64,000 nucleotides of DNA from Lentzea guizhouensis. GTDB taxonomy: Bacteria; Actinomycetota; Actinomycetes; Mycobacteriales; Pseudonocardiaceae. This document shows, piece after piece, positions 52,917 to 61,359 of the stretch. Both the position numbers and the translations under genes were made by a program. The stretch spans positions 4,836,001 to 4,900,000 of the forward strand of contig NZ_CP016793.1 in NCBI RefSeq assembly GCF_001701025.1. The letters run 5' to 3'. The notes below the pieces were generated by a model. The model saw nothing but the letters and a program-made list of their open reading frames with translations. It was not told where the DNA came from and did no database searches. Each line of letters starts with the position of its first letter. Position 1 is the stretch's first letter.

Positions 52917-54947
52917 ATGGACAACACGGTGTCCGGGACGGTGCACGGCGCGGTGGTGCAGGCCGGGTCCGTGCACGGCGGCGTGCACATCCATCCGCAG
53001 GTGAACGAGGTCGTGCCGCGGCAGCTGCCGTTGGAGGTGGCCGCGTTCTGCGGGCGGCAGGACGAGATCGACGAGCTGGAGTCGGCGTTGAGCTCGGGAG
53101 CCGTGGTGATCTCCGCGGTCAACGGCACGGCCGGGGTGGGCAAGACCGCGTTGGCGTTGCACTGGGCGCACCGGGTGGCCGACCGGTTCCCGGACGGGCA
53201 GTTGTACGTGAACATGCGCGGGTTCGAGCCGGATCGTGAGCCGATGGCGGCGGCGGAGGCGGTGCGCGGGTTCCTGGACGCCTTCGGCGTGCCGAGTGAT
53301 GCGATTCCGGTGAGCTTGGACGCGCAGGCGGCGTTGTTCCGCAGCATGGTGGCGGGGCGGCGGGTGTTGCTGGTGCTGGACAACGTGCGCACGGTCGAGC
53401 AGGTGCGGCCGTTGTTGCCGGGGAGTGCGAGCTGTTTCGTCGTGGTGACCAGTCGGCGGCAGCTGGCCGGGCTGGTGGTGCGGGACGGGGCGCGGCCGCT
53501 GCGGCTCGACCGGTTGTCGGCGGGTGAGGCCACGGCGTTGCTGAAGGCGCGCCTGGGTGACGTGGACGCCGCCGAGTTGGCCGAGATCGTCGAGATGTGC
53601 GCTGGGCTGCCGCTGGCGCTGGCGATCGTGGCGGCGCGGATCGTGGTGCAGCCGCACCTGCCGGTCGGTGAGGTGGTCGCGGAGCTGCGGGCGGGACGGC
53701 TGGAGGCGCTCGACCTGGGTGAGGACGAGCTGAGTGCGCGGGCGGTGTTCTCCTGGTCGGTGCGGGCGTTGGGAGAACCGGCGGCGCGGTTGTTCCGGTT
53801 GCTGGGGTTGCATCCCGGGCCGGACGTCGATGCTTGCGCAGCGGCCGCGTTGGCGGGGGTGCGGGAATGCCGGGGACTGTTGCGGGAACTGGTCGCGGCG
53901 AGCTTGCTGGACGAGTACCTGCCAGGGCGGTTCCGGTTCCACGACCTGTTGCGGTTGTTCGCGCGGGAGCTGGCGGGGATGGACGAGGACGCGCTGTGCC
54001 GGATGTTCGGGTTCTACGTGCACACGGCGTGGGCGGGGGATCGGGCGTTGGTGTCGCAGCGGATCGCGGTCGAGCTGCCGACGCTGGACCCGGTGGTGGT
54101 TCCCCTGACGTTCGCCGGGCCGGCGGACGCGGCGGAGTGGTTCGCGGCCGAGCACGCGGTGTTGACGGGCATGGTCGGTCACGCGGCGGCCGCGGGGTTC
54201 GACAGGCACGCCTGGCAGCTTGCGTTGACGTTGCGGAGCTACCTCGACACGCAAGGACATTGGCGCGACTACGCGGCCGTGTACCGGGCGGCGGTCGAGT
54301 CGGTGGGGCGGCTCGGTGACCCCATCGCGCGGGTTCGTGTCCACAGAGGACTCGGGCGGGCGCTGTGCAGGCTGTCCGAGTGGCAGGAAGCAGAACGAGT
54401 GCTCAGGATCGCGTTGTCGATCGCGATGTCGACCGATGACCACAGGCAACAGGCGCACTGCCAGGAGGCGTTGTCGGTCCTGTTCCTGGCCCGGGGAGTG
54501 CACGACGTCGCCCTGACGCACGCGACCATGTCGAAGATGACGCACCCGGATGACGACGGCGCGTGGCTCGCGTCCTCGTTTGCGTTGAAGGCGCGCTGCC
54601 TCGCCGCGTTGGGGAGGTTCGACGAGGCGTTGGCCGACGTCGAGAGAGCGTTGGAACTGCACCGCGCACTCGTGCCGGCGGACGAGACCGGGGAAGCCGA
54701 CGCGTTGAACATCGCCAGTCGCGTGCTGTTCAGGACGGGTGAGTTCGACCGCGCGCTGGTGTCCGGGCGGCAAGCGCTTGCGCTGCACCGGCACCTGGGC
54801 AACCGGCCGAGCACGGCCGAGGCGTTGCAGTGCATCGGAGATGCGCATGCTGCTCTGGGGCAGGCCGGCGACGCGGCCGCCAGGCACGAGGAGGCCGCGG
54901 CGATCATGGCGGAGCTGGCTCGGGGAGCTCAGCCCAGCAGCGTGTAG
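52917..54947 (+). CDS. NLR-like NB-ARC/TPR protein with N-terminal RHIM-like motif, copy 2
   Basis: A 676-aa protein from ATG 52917 (MDNTVSGTVHGAVVQAGSVH). The motif NTVSGTVHGAVVQAGSVHGG is more canonical than in copy 1. P-loop VNGTAGVGKTALA is at 68-80, Walker B VLLVLDN, then FVVVTSRRQL, GLPLALAI, and TPR repeats to the end. Sequence of 60-70 per cent visual identity with copy 1 shows a tandem duplication including about 50 bp of upstream sequence (CCCGTTCGGCCGCTG and GGCGTGATGGTGTTCCG). A GTG 30 nt earlier is an alternative start. No effector gene with the same motif is next to it. Confidence 0.87.
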   Translation: MDNTVSGTVHGAVVQAGSVHGGVHIHPQVNEVVPRQLPLEVAAFCGRQDEIDELESALSSGAVVISAVNGTAGVGKTALALHWAHRVADRFPDGQLYVNMRGFEPDREPMAAAEAVRGFLDAFGVPSDAIPVSLDAQAALFRSMVAGRRVLLVLDNVRTVEQVRPLLPGSASCFVVVTSRRQLAGLVVRDGARPLRLDRLSAGEATALLKARLGDVDAAELAEIVEMCAGLPLALAIVAARIVVQPHLPVGEVVAELRAGRLEALDLGEDELSARAVFSWSVRALGEPAARLFRLLGLHPGPDVDACAAAALAGVRECRGLLRELVAASLLDEYLPGRFRFHDLLRLFARELAGMDEDALCRMFGFYVHTAWAGDRALVSQRIAVELPTLDPVVVPLTFAGPADAAEWFAAEHAVLTGMVGHAAAAGFDRHAWQLALTLRSYLDTQGHWRDYAAVYRAAVESVGRLGDPIARVRVHRGLGRALCRLSEWQEAERVLRIALSIAMSTDDHRQQAHCQEALSVLFLARGVHDVALTHATMSKMTHPDDDGAWLASSFALKARCLAALGRFDEALADVERALELHRALVPADETGEADALNIASRVLFRTGEFDRALVSGRQALALHRHLGNRPSTAEALQCIGDAHAALGQAGDAAARHEEAAAIMAELARGAQPSSV

Positions 54948-55585
54948 TTCAGCTCCTCGCACACCCGCGCCAGCGGCAGGTCCAGCCCGGGGTGGTCCAG
55001 CGGCAGCAACACGTCCGGTGCGGCCGGCAGCCCCGAAGCCCCCGGCGGGTCCCACAGGCACACCGCGGGGTCGCCCGAGTCCATCGACGACCGGTACCAG
55101 AGGCCGTCCAGCTCGGGGTACGCGGCGCGGATCGCGCGCGCCCACGCCTGGGTCACGTTCTTCGGGCCCGTCGAGATCTCCTGGGAGGCACCCACGCGCG
55201 TCGGCCACAGGCCGCCGAGGTCCAGCAGGCGCAGGGTGCGGCGGGGGCGCAGGACGACCAGGAACGGGGAGCGGGTGCGGCGGTCGACCATCGAGGTGGC
55301 CTGGAAGACCTCGGCGATGGAGGTGCGCACGGACAGGCCGAAGTAGAGGACGCCGTTCTCGTGGTCCGGGGCCGGGATGCCGTCCGCGGTCGGGGGCTGG
55401 GCGTCGAAGCGGGCGTGCGGCAGGGGGCCTGCGTAGCGGAACGTGTTCCAGCGCTGCGGGTGGGAGCCTTTTGCCGTGAAGACGCGCACGAGGCGGGTGG
55501 CGCGGTGGACGGCCACGACGTCTTCTGTGCGGCGCAGGTGTGCCTGGAGCACGGCAGGGGCAGGCGGCTGCGGAAGCCGTGACAT
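54929..55585 (-). CDS. RES-domain toxin (NAD+-degrading type)
   Basis: A 218-aa protein of the RES family, toxins that phosphorolyse or hydrolyse NAD+. The three namesake residues are seen: Arg in VHRATRLVRVF (around residue 28), Glu in YFGLSVRTSIAEVFQA (around 91) and Ser in LWYRSSMDSGD. ATG 55585 has AGGA upstream. It is 31 nt downstream of the antitoxin-like gene, in the same transcript. It converges with copy 2 of the NLR gene and overlaps its end by 19 nt. Confidence 0.82.
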   Translation of the reverse strand: MSRLPQPPAPAVLQAHLRRTEDVVAVHRATRLVRVFTAKGSHPQRWNTFRYAGPLPHARFDAQPPTADGIPAPDHENGVLYFGLSVRTSIAEVFQATSMVDRRTRSPFLVVLRPRRTLRLLDLGGLWPTRVGASQEISTGPKNVTQAWARAIRAAYPELDGLWYRSSMDSGDPAVCLWDPPGASGLPAAPDVLLPLDHPGLDLPLARVCEELNYTLLG

Positions 55586-55616
55586 TCGGGTCCTGTCGGG
55601 GGTGTGCGGGAACGGC

Positions 55617-56201
55617 TCAGGCGGGGGTGCCGAGCGCGGAGGCCAGGTCGGCGACGAGGCGCGGGTCTCCTCCTGCGAGGAGCCACTCGCGGGGCGTCGC
55701 GGGCTTGCCGTCGACCAGCAGGTCCTCCTGGGCGGTGGTCATGTAGGCGGCGACGACGAGCGCCGGCTGGTCGGTGGGGACGGCGGCGAGCACCGTTTCG
55801 AGGCCCGGCAGGACACCGGTGCCGGCGAACTGCCAGGCAGGTAGCCGCCAGCTGCCGCGGTCCTTCCAGCCGACGAGCCTGCCGACGCCCAGCCGGTGCC
55901 GGATGCGGCTCGTGTCGACCTGGAGCTGGCGCGCGGCCTCGGCGACGGTCAGCGCCGAGTCGCGCAGGACCGCGTGCGCCACCACGGTACGGGCGTGCGG
56001 CTTGGCGTCCGAGGGGCCGGCCGGGGACAGGTCGAGGCCCACGTCGGCGAGCGCGGACTGCTGCTCGGGCGTGAAGTAGCTGGCCGGTTCCGGGTGTGGC
56101 GGGGCGAGCCTGCGGGCGGCGTCGGTCACGAGAGCGAGGAACTCGTCGGGCGTCACCTGCAGGCCGGCCTTGGCCAGCACCGTCTCCAGCGCGGGGCTCA
56201 T
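55617..56201 (-). CDS. antitoxin-like DNA-binding protein of the RES toxin
   Basis: A 194-aa protein from ATG 56201. Residues about 75-115 look like a helix-turn-helix (ALTVAEAARQLQVDTSRIRH). The C-terminal part has the pattern TPREWLLAGGDPRLVADLAS, common to the MbcA/ParS/Xre antitoxin C-terminal domain that binds the RES toxin. TACCCT on the minus strand ends 6 nt before the ATG, so it is probably leaderless. Autoregulation is expected; imperfect repeats (GTGCGC-TTTT-GTGCGC at 56222-56237) lie just upstream. Confidence 0.68.
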   Translation of the reverse strand: MSPALETVLAKAGLQVTPDEFLALVTDAARRLAPPHPEPASYFTPEQQSALADVGLDLSPAGPSDAKPHARTVVAHAVLRDSALTVAEAARQLQVDTSRIRHRLGVGRLVGWKDRGSWRLPAWQFAGTGVLPGLETVLAAVPTDQPALVVAAYMTTAQEDLLVDGKPATPREWLLAGGDPRLVADLASALGTPA

Positions 56202-56345
56202 GCGCACAGGGTAACCCGTGCGTGCGCTTTTGTGCGCTCCACCAACAGAGTTCCACGTTGTGCGTTCACGCAACGACGCTACGTGAGATTTCCGGTCCGG
56301 TGTCCGTGACGTGGGCCTCACCAGGCGCATCGCTAGGATTTCCCG

Positions 56346-57506
56346 ATGCAGCTGGACCGGGGAGCCAAGCGCGTCGTGGTGGCGTGGGCCGTCGTCATGA
56401 TCGGCACGCTCACGTACGTGCTGCTGCGCCCTCCCGGCTGGTCGCTGGACCTGCGGGTCTACCGCAACGGCGGCGACGCGCTGCTGCAGGGCATGCCGCT
56501 CTACGTGGAGGGTTTCGCGAAGCCGCTCGGTGGCCCCGATCTGCCCTTCACCTACCCGGTCGCCGCCGCGGCGCTGTTCAGCCTGCTGGCGCTGGTGCCG
56601 CTGGTCGTGGCGATCCTCGTGGTGGCCGTGGCGAACCTGGCGTTCCTCACGACGTTGTGCCTGATCGCGGCCTCGCGCGTGGTCGGATGGGGGCCGCAGG
56701 CGGTCAAGTGGGGCTTGGGTGCCGCTGCCGTGTCGTCGATCTTCGACCCGCTGCGCGAGACGCTCTGGTTCGGCCAGGTCAACCTGCTGCTCGGCGTGCT
56801 GGTGATGGCCGACTGCCTGCTGGAACGCACCCGGTGGTGGCCGCGCGGGGCGTTGATCGGGCTGGCCGCGGCGATCAAGCTGACGCCGGCGTTCTTCGCG
56901 TTGTTCTTCGTCGCGCGCGGCCAGTGGAAGCCGGTGCTGGTCGCAATCGGGTCGTTCTTCGCGTTCGGGCTGCTCGGGTTCCTGATCAGGTTCGACGACG
57001 CGCGCGAGTTCTGGACGCACGCGCTGCTCGACCCGAGCCGCGTCGGCCGGCTGACCTACGCGTCGAACCAGTCGCTGCGCGGGCTGCTGGCCCGTTTCGG
57101 GCTGGAGAGCGGCCCGCAGGTGGTCACCTGGGTCGTGCTGTCGTTGCTGGTCGTGGCGCTGACGTGGTGGGTCGCGTCGCGCGTCGGCGAGGTCGAGGCG
57201 TTCTTCGTGGTGGCGCTCGGCGGGCTGCTGATCTCGCCGGTCTCGTGGGGGCACCACTGGATCTGGATCGGGCCCGCACTGGTGCTGCTGTCGCGGCCGG
57301 CGCTGCTGCGGCACTGGGCGTCGTGGCTGGTCGTGGCGGTGTTCGCGGTGGGGCCGCACTGGCTGTTCCCGCGCGACAACGACGTGGAGCAGCAGTGGGA
57401 GTGGTGGCAGCAGGTGATCGGCAACCTCTACGTGTTCGCGGGAGTCGCCGTCCTGGTCACGCTCGCTGTGCGGGCGCGCCGGCGAGCTGTCGCAACCGCA
57501 GGCTGA
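56346..57506 (+). CDS. GT87-type polyprenol-phosphate-dependent glycosyltransferase
   Basis: A 386-aa membrane enzyme with about 10 helices. The catalytic-type Asp is in the first loop (GWSLDLRVYRNGG, near residue 34), and AIKLTPAFFALFF, SLRGLLARF and SPVSWGHHW are as in the PimE/GT87 mannosyltransferases that build actinobacterial cell-envelope lipids using polyprenyl-phosphate mannose. TAGGAT (56334-56339) ends 6 nt before the ATG, indicating a leaderless mRNA. It ends in a 50-nt convergent overlap with the HdeD gene. Confidence 0.87.
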   Translation: MQLDRGAKRVVVAWAVVMIGTLTYVLLRPPGWSLDLRVYRNGGDALLQGMPLYVEGFAKPLGGPDLPFTYPVAAAALFSLLALVPLVVAILVVAVANLAFLTTLCLIAASRVVGWGPQAVKWGLGAAAVSSIFDPLRETLWFGQVNLLLGVLVMADCLLERTRWWPRGALIGLAAAIKLTPAFFALFFVARGQWKPVLVAIGSFFAFGLLGFLIRFDDAREFWTHALLDPSRVGRLTYASNQSLRGLLARFGLESGPQVVTWVVLSLLVVALTWWVASRVGEVEAFFVVALGGLLISPVSWGHHWIWIGPALVLLSRPALLRHWASWLVVAVFAVGPHWLFPRDNDVEQQWEWWQQVIGNLYVFAGVAVLVTLAVRARRRAVATAG

Positions 57507-57993
57507 ACAGCACCAGCACCACGCCCCACAGCACCGCGAACACCCCGATGGTGACCACGAACGCCATCGCGCCCGCCGCCGGGTTCACGATCAGGATGAT
57601 GCCGAGCAACGTCGTCAGGGCGCCCGTGACGACGTAGAACCACTCGTTCGTGATCACCTTGCGCAGCCGGACCGCGTCGACGATCTGCAGCACGCCGGTG
57701 ACCAGCGCCCAGACCGCGATCAGGAGCAGCAGCGCGGTGGCGGTGAGGCCCGGCCAGAACAACGCGACCAGGCCCGTGACCAGGCCCAGGACGGCGATGC
57801 CCGCGAGCGCCCAGCGGGCGGGCCAGTGCTTGTGGGTGATCGCGGCGTAGAGGGTGGTCGCGCCGTCGATGACCGTGTAGGCGCCCCAGAGCAGGACCAG
57901 CACCAGCAGGGTCGCGTCCGGCCAGGCCAGCGCGCCGAGCCCGAACAGGATCGCGACCACTCCGCGCAGTGTGAAGAGCCACCACCGTTGCAT
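57457..57993 (-). CDS. HdeD-family membrane protein
   Basis: A 178-aa protein from ATG 57993 with six hydrophobic segments paired by short loops: LRGVVAILFGLGALAWP, TLLVLVLLWGAYTVIDG and the next pairs. This is the HdeD/DUF308 pattern of two-helix repeats. E. coli HdeD is linked to acid resistance; the function in actinobacteria is unknown. The frame extends upstream without a good start. Confidence 0.87.
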   Translation of the reverse strand: MQRWWLFTLRGVVAILFGLGALAWPDATLLVLVLLWGAYTVIDGATTLYAAITHKHWPARWALAGIAVLGLVTGLVALFWPGLTATALLLLIAVWALVTGVLQIVDAVRLRKVITNEWFYVVTGALTTLLGIILIVNPAAGAMAFVVTIGVFAVLWGVVLVLFSLRLRQLAGAPAQRA

Positions 57994-58224
57994 GGCTCGG
58001 ATGGTGTCGGGTGTCGTGTGGGCCGGCAACCTGGGACGCTCGTCCGGTGCTGATCCGAGTGGCCGACTGGGAGCGGATCCGGGCAGGTGAGGTGACGCTC
58101 GCGTTCCGGAGGTGGAAGCGGCCGGCGGTGCGGGCGGGACGTGCGCAGCTCCTTGCGTGCGTCGGCGGACGTGACCGGTCTGGTGCTGGCCGAGGCGGCG
58201 GTGGCTGGCCTGGATCGATCCCGA
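57994..58224. other. region between HdeD gene and insertion sequence
   Basis: About 230 nt. It holds no supportable gene and should contain the HdeD promoter on the minus strand; no convincing promoter motif is seen. Its right part may be the truncated remainder of what the insertion sequence interrupted. Confidence 0.4.
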
Positions 58225-59495
58225 CTGGTGCGGTGACCACGAACGTTCGCCGGGTAGTGACACGCCGGTCGAGGTGCTGGACTCGTGGTCTGTGTTGATC
58301 TCACGCTCGACGGCGACGAAGTCGTTGTCGAGCGTGAGGAAACGTCGATGGCCGAGCCGGTCAGAGCACGGCGGTTAACCGAGAATGAGGGACGCACGCT
58401 GCTGCGGATCACTCGTCGTGGCAAGCATGAGTCGATCCGGGTGCGTCGGGCGACGATCATCATGGCCGCGGCATCGGGGACGCCGGCTCCCGCGATCGCG
58501 CGGCTGCTCGGCGCGCACGAGGACACCGTCCGCGACGTGATCCACGCCTTCAACGAACGGGGGCCTGGCCGCGTTGGACCCTCAGTGGGCGGGAGGCCGT
58601 CCCCGCCTGATCAGCGCCGATGACGAACAAGTCATCGTGGCGACGGCCACCACCCGGCCCACCACGCTGGGCAAGCCCTTCACCCGGTGGAGCCTGCGCA
58701 AACTCGCTGACCACCTCAGCCACGACCTGGCCCGGCGGATCCGGATCGGCCGGGAACGACTCCGGCAGATCCTGCGCGAGCACGGCATCACCTTCCAGCG
58801 CACTCGAACCTGGAAGGAATCGGCCGACCCGGACTTCGACACCAAGCTCGACCGGATCGAGGAGGTCACGTCCCGGTTCCCGAAGCGGTGTTTCGCCTTC
58901 GACCAGTTCGGGCCCTTGTCGATCCGCCCGCACCACGGCTTGGGCTGGGCACCACGAACCCACCCTGACCGGCTGCCCGCGACTTACACCCGCACGCACG
59001 GCATCCGCTACTTCCACGGCTGCTACTCACCGGTCGACGACCAACTCTGGGGTGTCATGCGCCGCCGCAAAGGCGGTGATCACGGCCTCGCCGCCCTGAA
59101 ATCGATCAGAGCGGCGAGACCGGACGGCGCCCCGATCTACGTGATCATGGACAACCTGTCGGCGAACAAGACCCCGAAGATCAGAAGATGGGCAGAGCGC
59201 AACAACGTCGAGCTCTGCCTGACCCCGACCTACGCCTCCTGGGCCAACCCGATCGAGGCCCAGTTCGGGCCGCTGCGCACGTTCACGATGAGCAACTCCC
59301 ACCACCCCAACCACACCGTGCTCGCCCGCACGACTCAGGCATACCTGCGCTGGCGCAACGCCAACGCCCGCCACCCCGACGTCCTGGCGGCCCAACGCAA
59401 GGAACGAGCCCGCATCCGCAGCGAACGCCAACAACGCTGGGGCCGCCCACGAGCAGCCTGACCAACCCGGCGAACCTAAGTGGTCAACGCACTAG
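58225..59495 (+). mobile_element. IS630-family insertion sequence
   Basis: About 1.27 kb with imperfect terminal inverted repeats of 31 nt: left CTGGTGCGGTGACCACGAAC continuing to 58255, right 59465-59495 reading ACCCGGCGAAC at its inner side; 26 of 31 positions agree. Between them is one frameshifted transposase. A clear TA duplication at the flanks could not be assigned. Inside, near the left end, is a further inverted repeat CTCACGCTCGAC/GTCGAGCGTGAG (58300-58311 and 58327-58338). Confidence 0.8.
58348..59461 (+). pseudogene. IS630-type transposase, frameshifted
   Basis: The first frame (58348-58623) has the N-terminal helix-turn-helix regions (RVRRATIIMAAASGTPAPAIA). The second frame, open from 58574 to 59461, has the rest with the DDE residues: Asp in FAFDQFGP, Asp in VIMDNLSANK and Glu in NPIEAQFGP. 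The expected joint HAFNERG-LAALDPQWAGGRP is broken at a run of five G (58559-58563), where an extra G shifts to the +1 frame. The element is therefore likely inactive unless a +1 ribosomal frameshift is used, which is not the usual IS630 mode. Confidence 0.85.
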
Positions 59496-59541
59496 CGACC
59501 CCTCGGGGGTGCGCGAGAGCCCACTCCAATCGTCTCAGGCG

Positions 59542-59564
59542 GCACCGACAGTTTGTGTCGGTGC
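59542..59564. terminator. 9-bp hairpin right of the insertion sequence
   Basis: GCACCGACA-GTTTG-TGTCGGTGC, an exact 9-bp stem, in the spacer between the insertion sequence and the toxin-locus genes. It may terminate leftward or rightward transcription. Confidence 0.5.
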
Positions 59565-59597
59565 GCTGTGGGAGACGGCGTCGGGATGCACATGCGA

Positions 59598-59626
59598 ACG
59601 GGGCCCGGCCGGTAGCCGAGCCCCGT
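59598..59626 (-). terminator. terminator of the polymorphic-toxin locus
   Basis: ACGGGGC/GCCCCGT outer stem with an inner CGGC/GCCG stem, 15 nt after the stop of the 59641-60522 gene on the minus strand. A GC-rich terminator for the leftward transcript. Confidence 0.65.
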
Positions 59627-59640
59627 CGTGACGTCCGGTG

Positions 59641-60522
59641 CTACTGGCCGGTGATCAGCGAGACAGCGCGGTCCTGCTGCGCCTCGCTCACCTCGCCGAT
59701 CTGGAACCCGCGCGCGACCGCGTGCGCGACCAGCTCCGGCTCCGGCGGCAGGCCGTACTTGCGCAGGTAGTGCGGTACCGCGCCGGCCCAGATCCAGGTG
59801 CCGTCGGTGCGGAAGTTGAGCGGCACGTCCTGCTCGCCGTTCGCGGAGAACTCGTCCACGTCGAAGCTGCGCGCGGCCAGCACGACCGGCGCGGTCTCGA
59901 GGTAGGTGAGCAGGTTGTCGACCAGCTGCGGGTCGACCGGCTGGCGGTTCACCACGATGCGGCCGTCGTCGTTCTTGCCGTCGTACACGCGGGCCGTGCG
60001 CAGGTCGGCCGACTGCTGCTGCTCCGGCTGCTGCGGCGGGACCTGGAACTCCTGCTGGGGCTCCGGCTCCTGCTGGGGCAGCGGCGGCAGGCCGATGCGC
60101 TGACGCCACCAGTCCGGGATGAGGCGGTCCGGTCGCGGGAACGTCTGCAGCTCGTCGCGGAACCCGATCGGCGGCGGTGTGTTGCGCCAGCGCGGCTCGT
60201 CCTCGGCGTTGAAGTCGACCGTGAACGCCGCCGGCGCCTCGATCTCGTACTTCGCGCTCAGCCACGTGCCGCGGTCGGGCTGGTACATCCCACCGCGCAG
60301 CTGGCCGAAGAGCTGCACCACGTCCATCGGCGGCCGCACCGGCCGCAGCTGCCCGTCGGGCCCGGCGAACGCCAGGTCGACCTCGATGTGCCGTCCCGCC
60401 GCGCGGTACTCGGCATGGATGCGCTGCCAGCCCTGCGGCATCGCCGGCAGCATGGCACGGCCGATCTGCCGCACGAGCTGCTGCTGTTCCTGCTCGCTCA
60501 GCGGTGTCGCTGGCTGGCCCAT
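59641..60522 (-). CDS. hypothetical protein of the polymorphic-toxin locus
   Basis: A 293-aa cytoplasmic protein from ATG 60522 with GAGGAG just upstream. The N-terminal 115 residues (MLPAMPQGWQRIHAEYRAAG, then DLAFAGPDGQ and DVVQLFGQLRGGMY) resemble YezG-type immunity proteins. A Gln/Pro-rich linker (about 150-175) leads to a second domain (about 178-293) with GTWIWAGAVPHYLRKYG and ELVAHAVARGFQ, which recurs in actinobacterial toxin-associated proteins. It is therefore probably an immunity or accessory protein; not established. Confidence 0.6.
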   Translation of the reverse strand: MGQPATPLSEQEQQQLVRQIGRAMLPAMPQGWQRIHAEYRAAGRHIEVDLAFAGPDGQLRPVRPPMDVVQLFGQLRGGMYQPDRGTWLSAKYEIEAPAAFTVDFNAEDEPRWRNTPPPIGFRDELQTFPRPDRLIPDWWRQRIGLPPLPQQEPEPQQEFQVPPQQPEQQQSADLRTARVYDGKNDDGRIVVNRQPVDPQLVDNLLTYLETAPVVLAARSFDVDEFSANGEQDVPLNFRTDGTWIWAGAVPHYLRKYGLPPEPELVAHAVARGFQIGEVSEAQQDRAVSLITGQ

Positions 60523-60674
60523 GTGCTCCTCGCCCCTCTCCCCGTCAAACCGCGCTGATCTTATCGGGCTGCCGTCACGCGTGCGGGCCGGTCGGTGACT
60601 CCGGCCCGTTCACACTGGTCTGAGGCTGTTGATCTACCTGGGGTTCCCGCCCGTGCTACTCAGGGTGGTTGCGC

Positions 60675-60962
60675 TCAGGTGGTCACCTCACCCACCCGGC
60701 CGCCGCCCAGCAACGTGCCGGGCAGGTAGTCGGAGCGCACCCGGATCTTGAGCCCGGCGTCCTGCGCGAAGCAGGCGAGGGCGAGCGGCGCCAGCGCGAC
60801 GACCCCGTCGGGGTCGGCGGCGCGGTCGGCCGACTCGGTCCAGTACCGCTGGTGCAGGGTGAGGTCGACGGTGCGTTGGTACATGCGCATTCCCCAGGAC
60901 TTCGGTGCTCTGGTGACGACGCCCGCCGGGACATCGACGGTCTGGTGTCGGTCGGCCCGCAC
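60675..60962 (-). pseudogene. chimeric remnant: MORN-gene start joined to Imm49 tail
   Basis: A 95-aa frame. The first 16 residues (MRADRHQTVDVPAGVV) match the start of the neighbouring MORN-type immunity protein (VNRHQTVETPAAIL). From about residue 24 it changes to the C-terminal end of Imm49 immunity proteins (VVALAPLALACFAQDAGLKI then VRSDYLPGTLLGGG), which are normally about 250 aa long. It looks like the result of recombination in an immunity-gene array that left only the tail of Imm49. Whether the product is made is unknown. Confidence 0.65.
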
Positions 60963-60999
60963 CGATCCGTCCGAACAGGACCTGGCGCTGATCGCATGT

Positions 61000-61359
61000 T
61001 CAGGTGTGTTCGTAGATCAGGTTGCCCTGGTCGTCCCATTCCCGGCGGTAGAGCTGGCGGCTCTGCGCGTCGAACTCGGTTTCGAGCGCGACCTGCCCGT
61101 TGGGGTGCCACTGCCGGTGTACGCCGATCAGCAGGCCGAAACGCATGGTGCCCGTCCTGAACGGGCGGTCTGGGGAGTACCACTCGGCGTACGGGCCGTC
61201 CTGCGTGCCGGCGTAGTACGTGTACAGCGAGAGCAGGTTGCCGTCCTCGCCGACCTCGACCACCTCGCCGGTGAACGGGGTCCCCTGGTGGAAAACGCCC
61301 TCAGCCCTGTCTTCGGTGTCCTCCACCCGCACGCGGAGCTCAGAGTCCTCGGGTGACAC
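61000..61359 (-). CDS. YwqK/MORN-type immunity protein, third copy
   Basis: A 119-aa protein with MORN-like repeats: GTPFTGEVVEVGEDG, AEWYSPDRPFRTG, WHPNGQVALE and EWDDQGNLIYE. The same repeat order occurs in YwqK antitoxins that neutralise deaminase and other toxins. It overlaps the middle copy by 20 nt and is the last intact member of the array. Confidence 0.78.
   Translation of the reverse strand: MSPEDSELRVRVEDTEDRAEGVFHQGTPFTGEVVEVGEDGNLLSLYTYYAGTQDGPYAEWYSPDRPFRTGTMRFGLLIGVHRQWHPNGQVALETEFDAQSRQLYRREWDDQGNLIYEHT

Noticed and set aside
50337..55208. A 1623-codon open frame on the minus strand
   Set aside because: It is antisense to the two NLR genes, rich in Arg/His/Pro/Gln as expected from a GC-rich shadow. 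Only its last 112 codons (50337-50675) look like a real protein.
58300..58338. Inverted repeat CTCACGCTCGAC/GTCGAGCGTGAG as a host operator
   Set aside because: It lies inside the insertion-sequence ends, so it belongs to the element.
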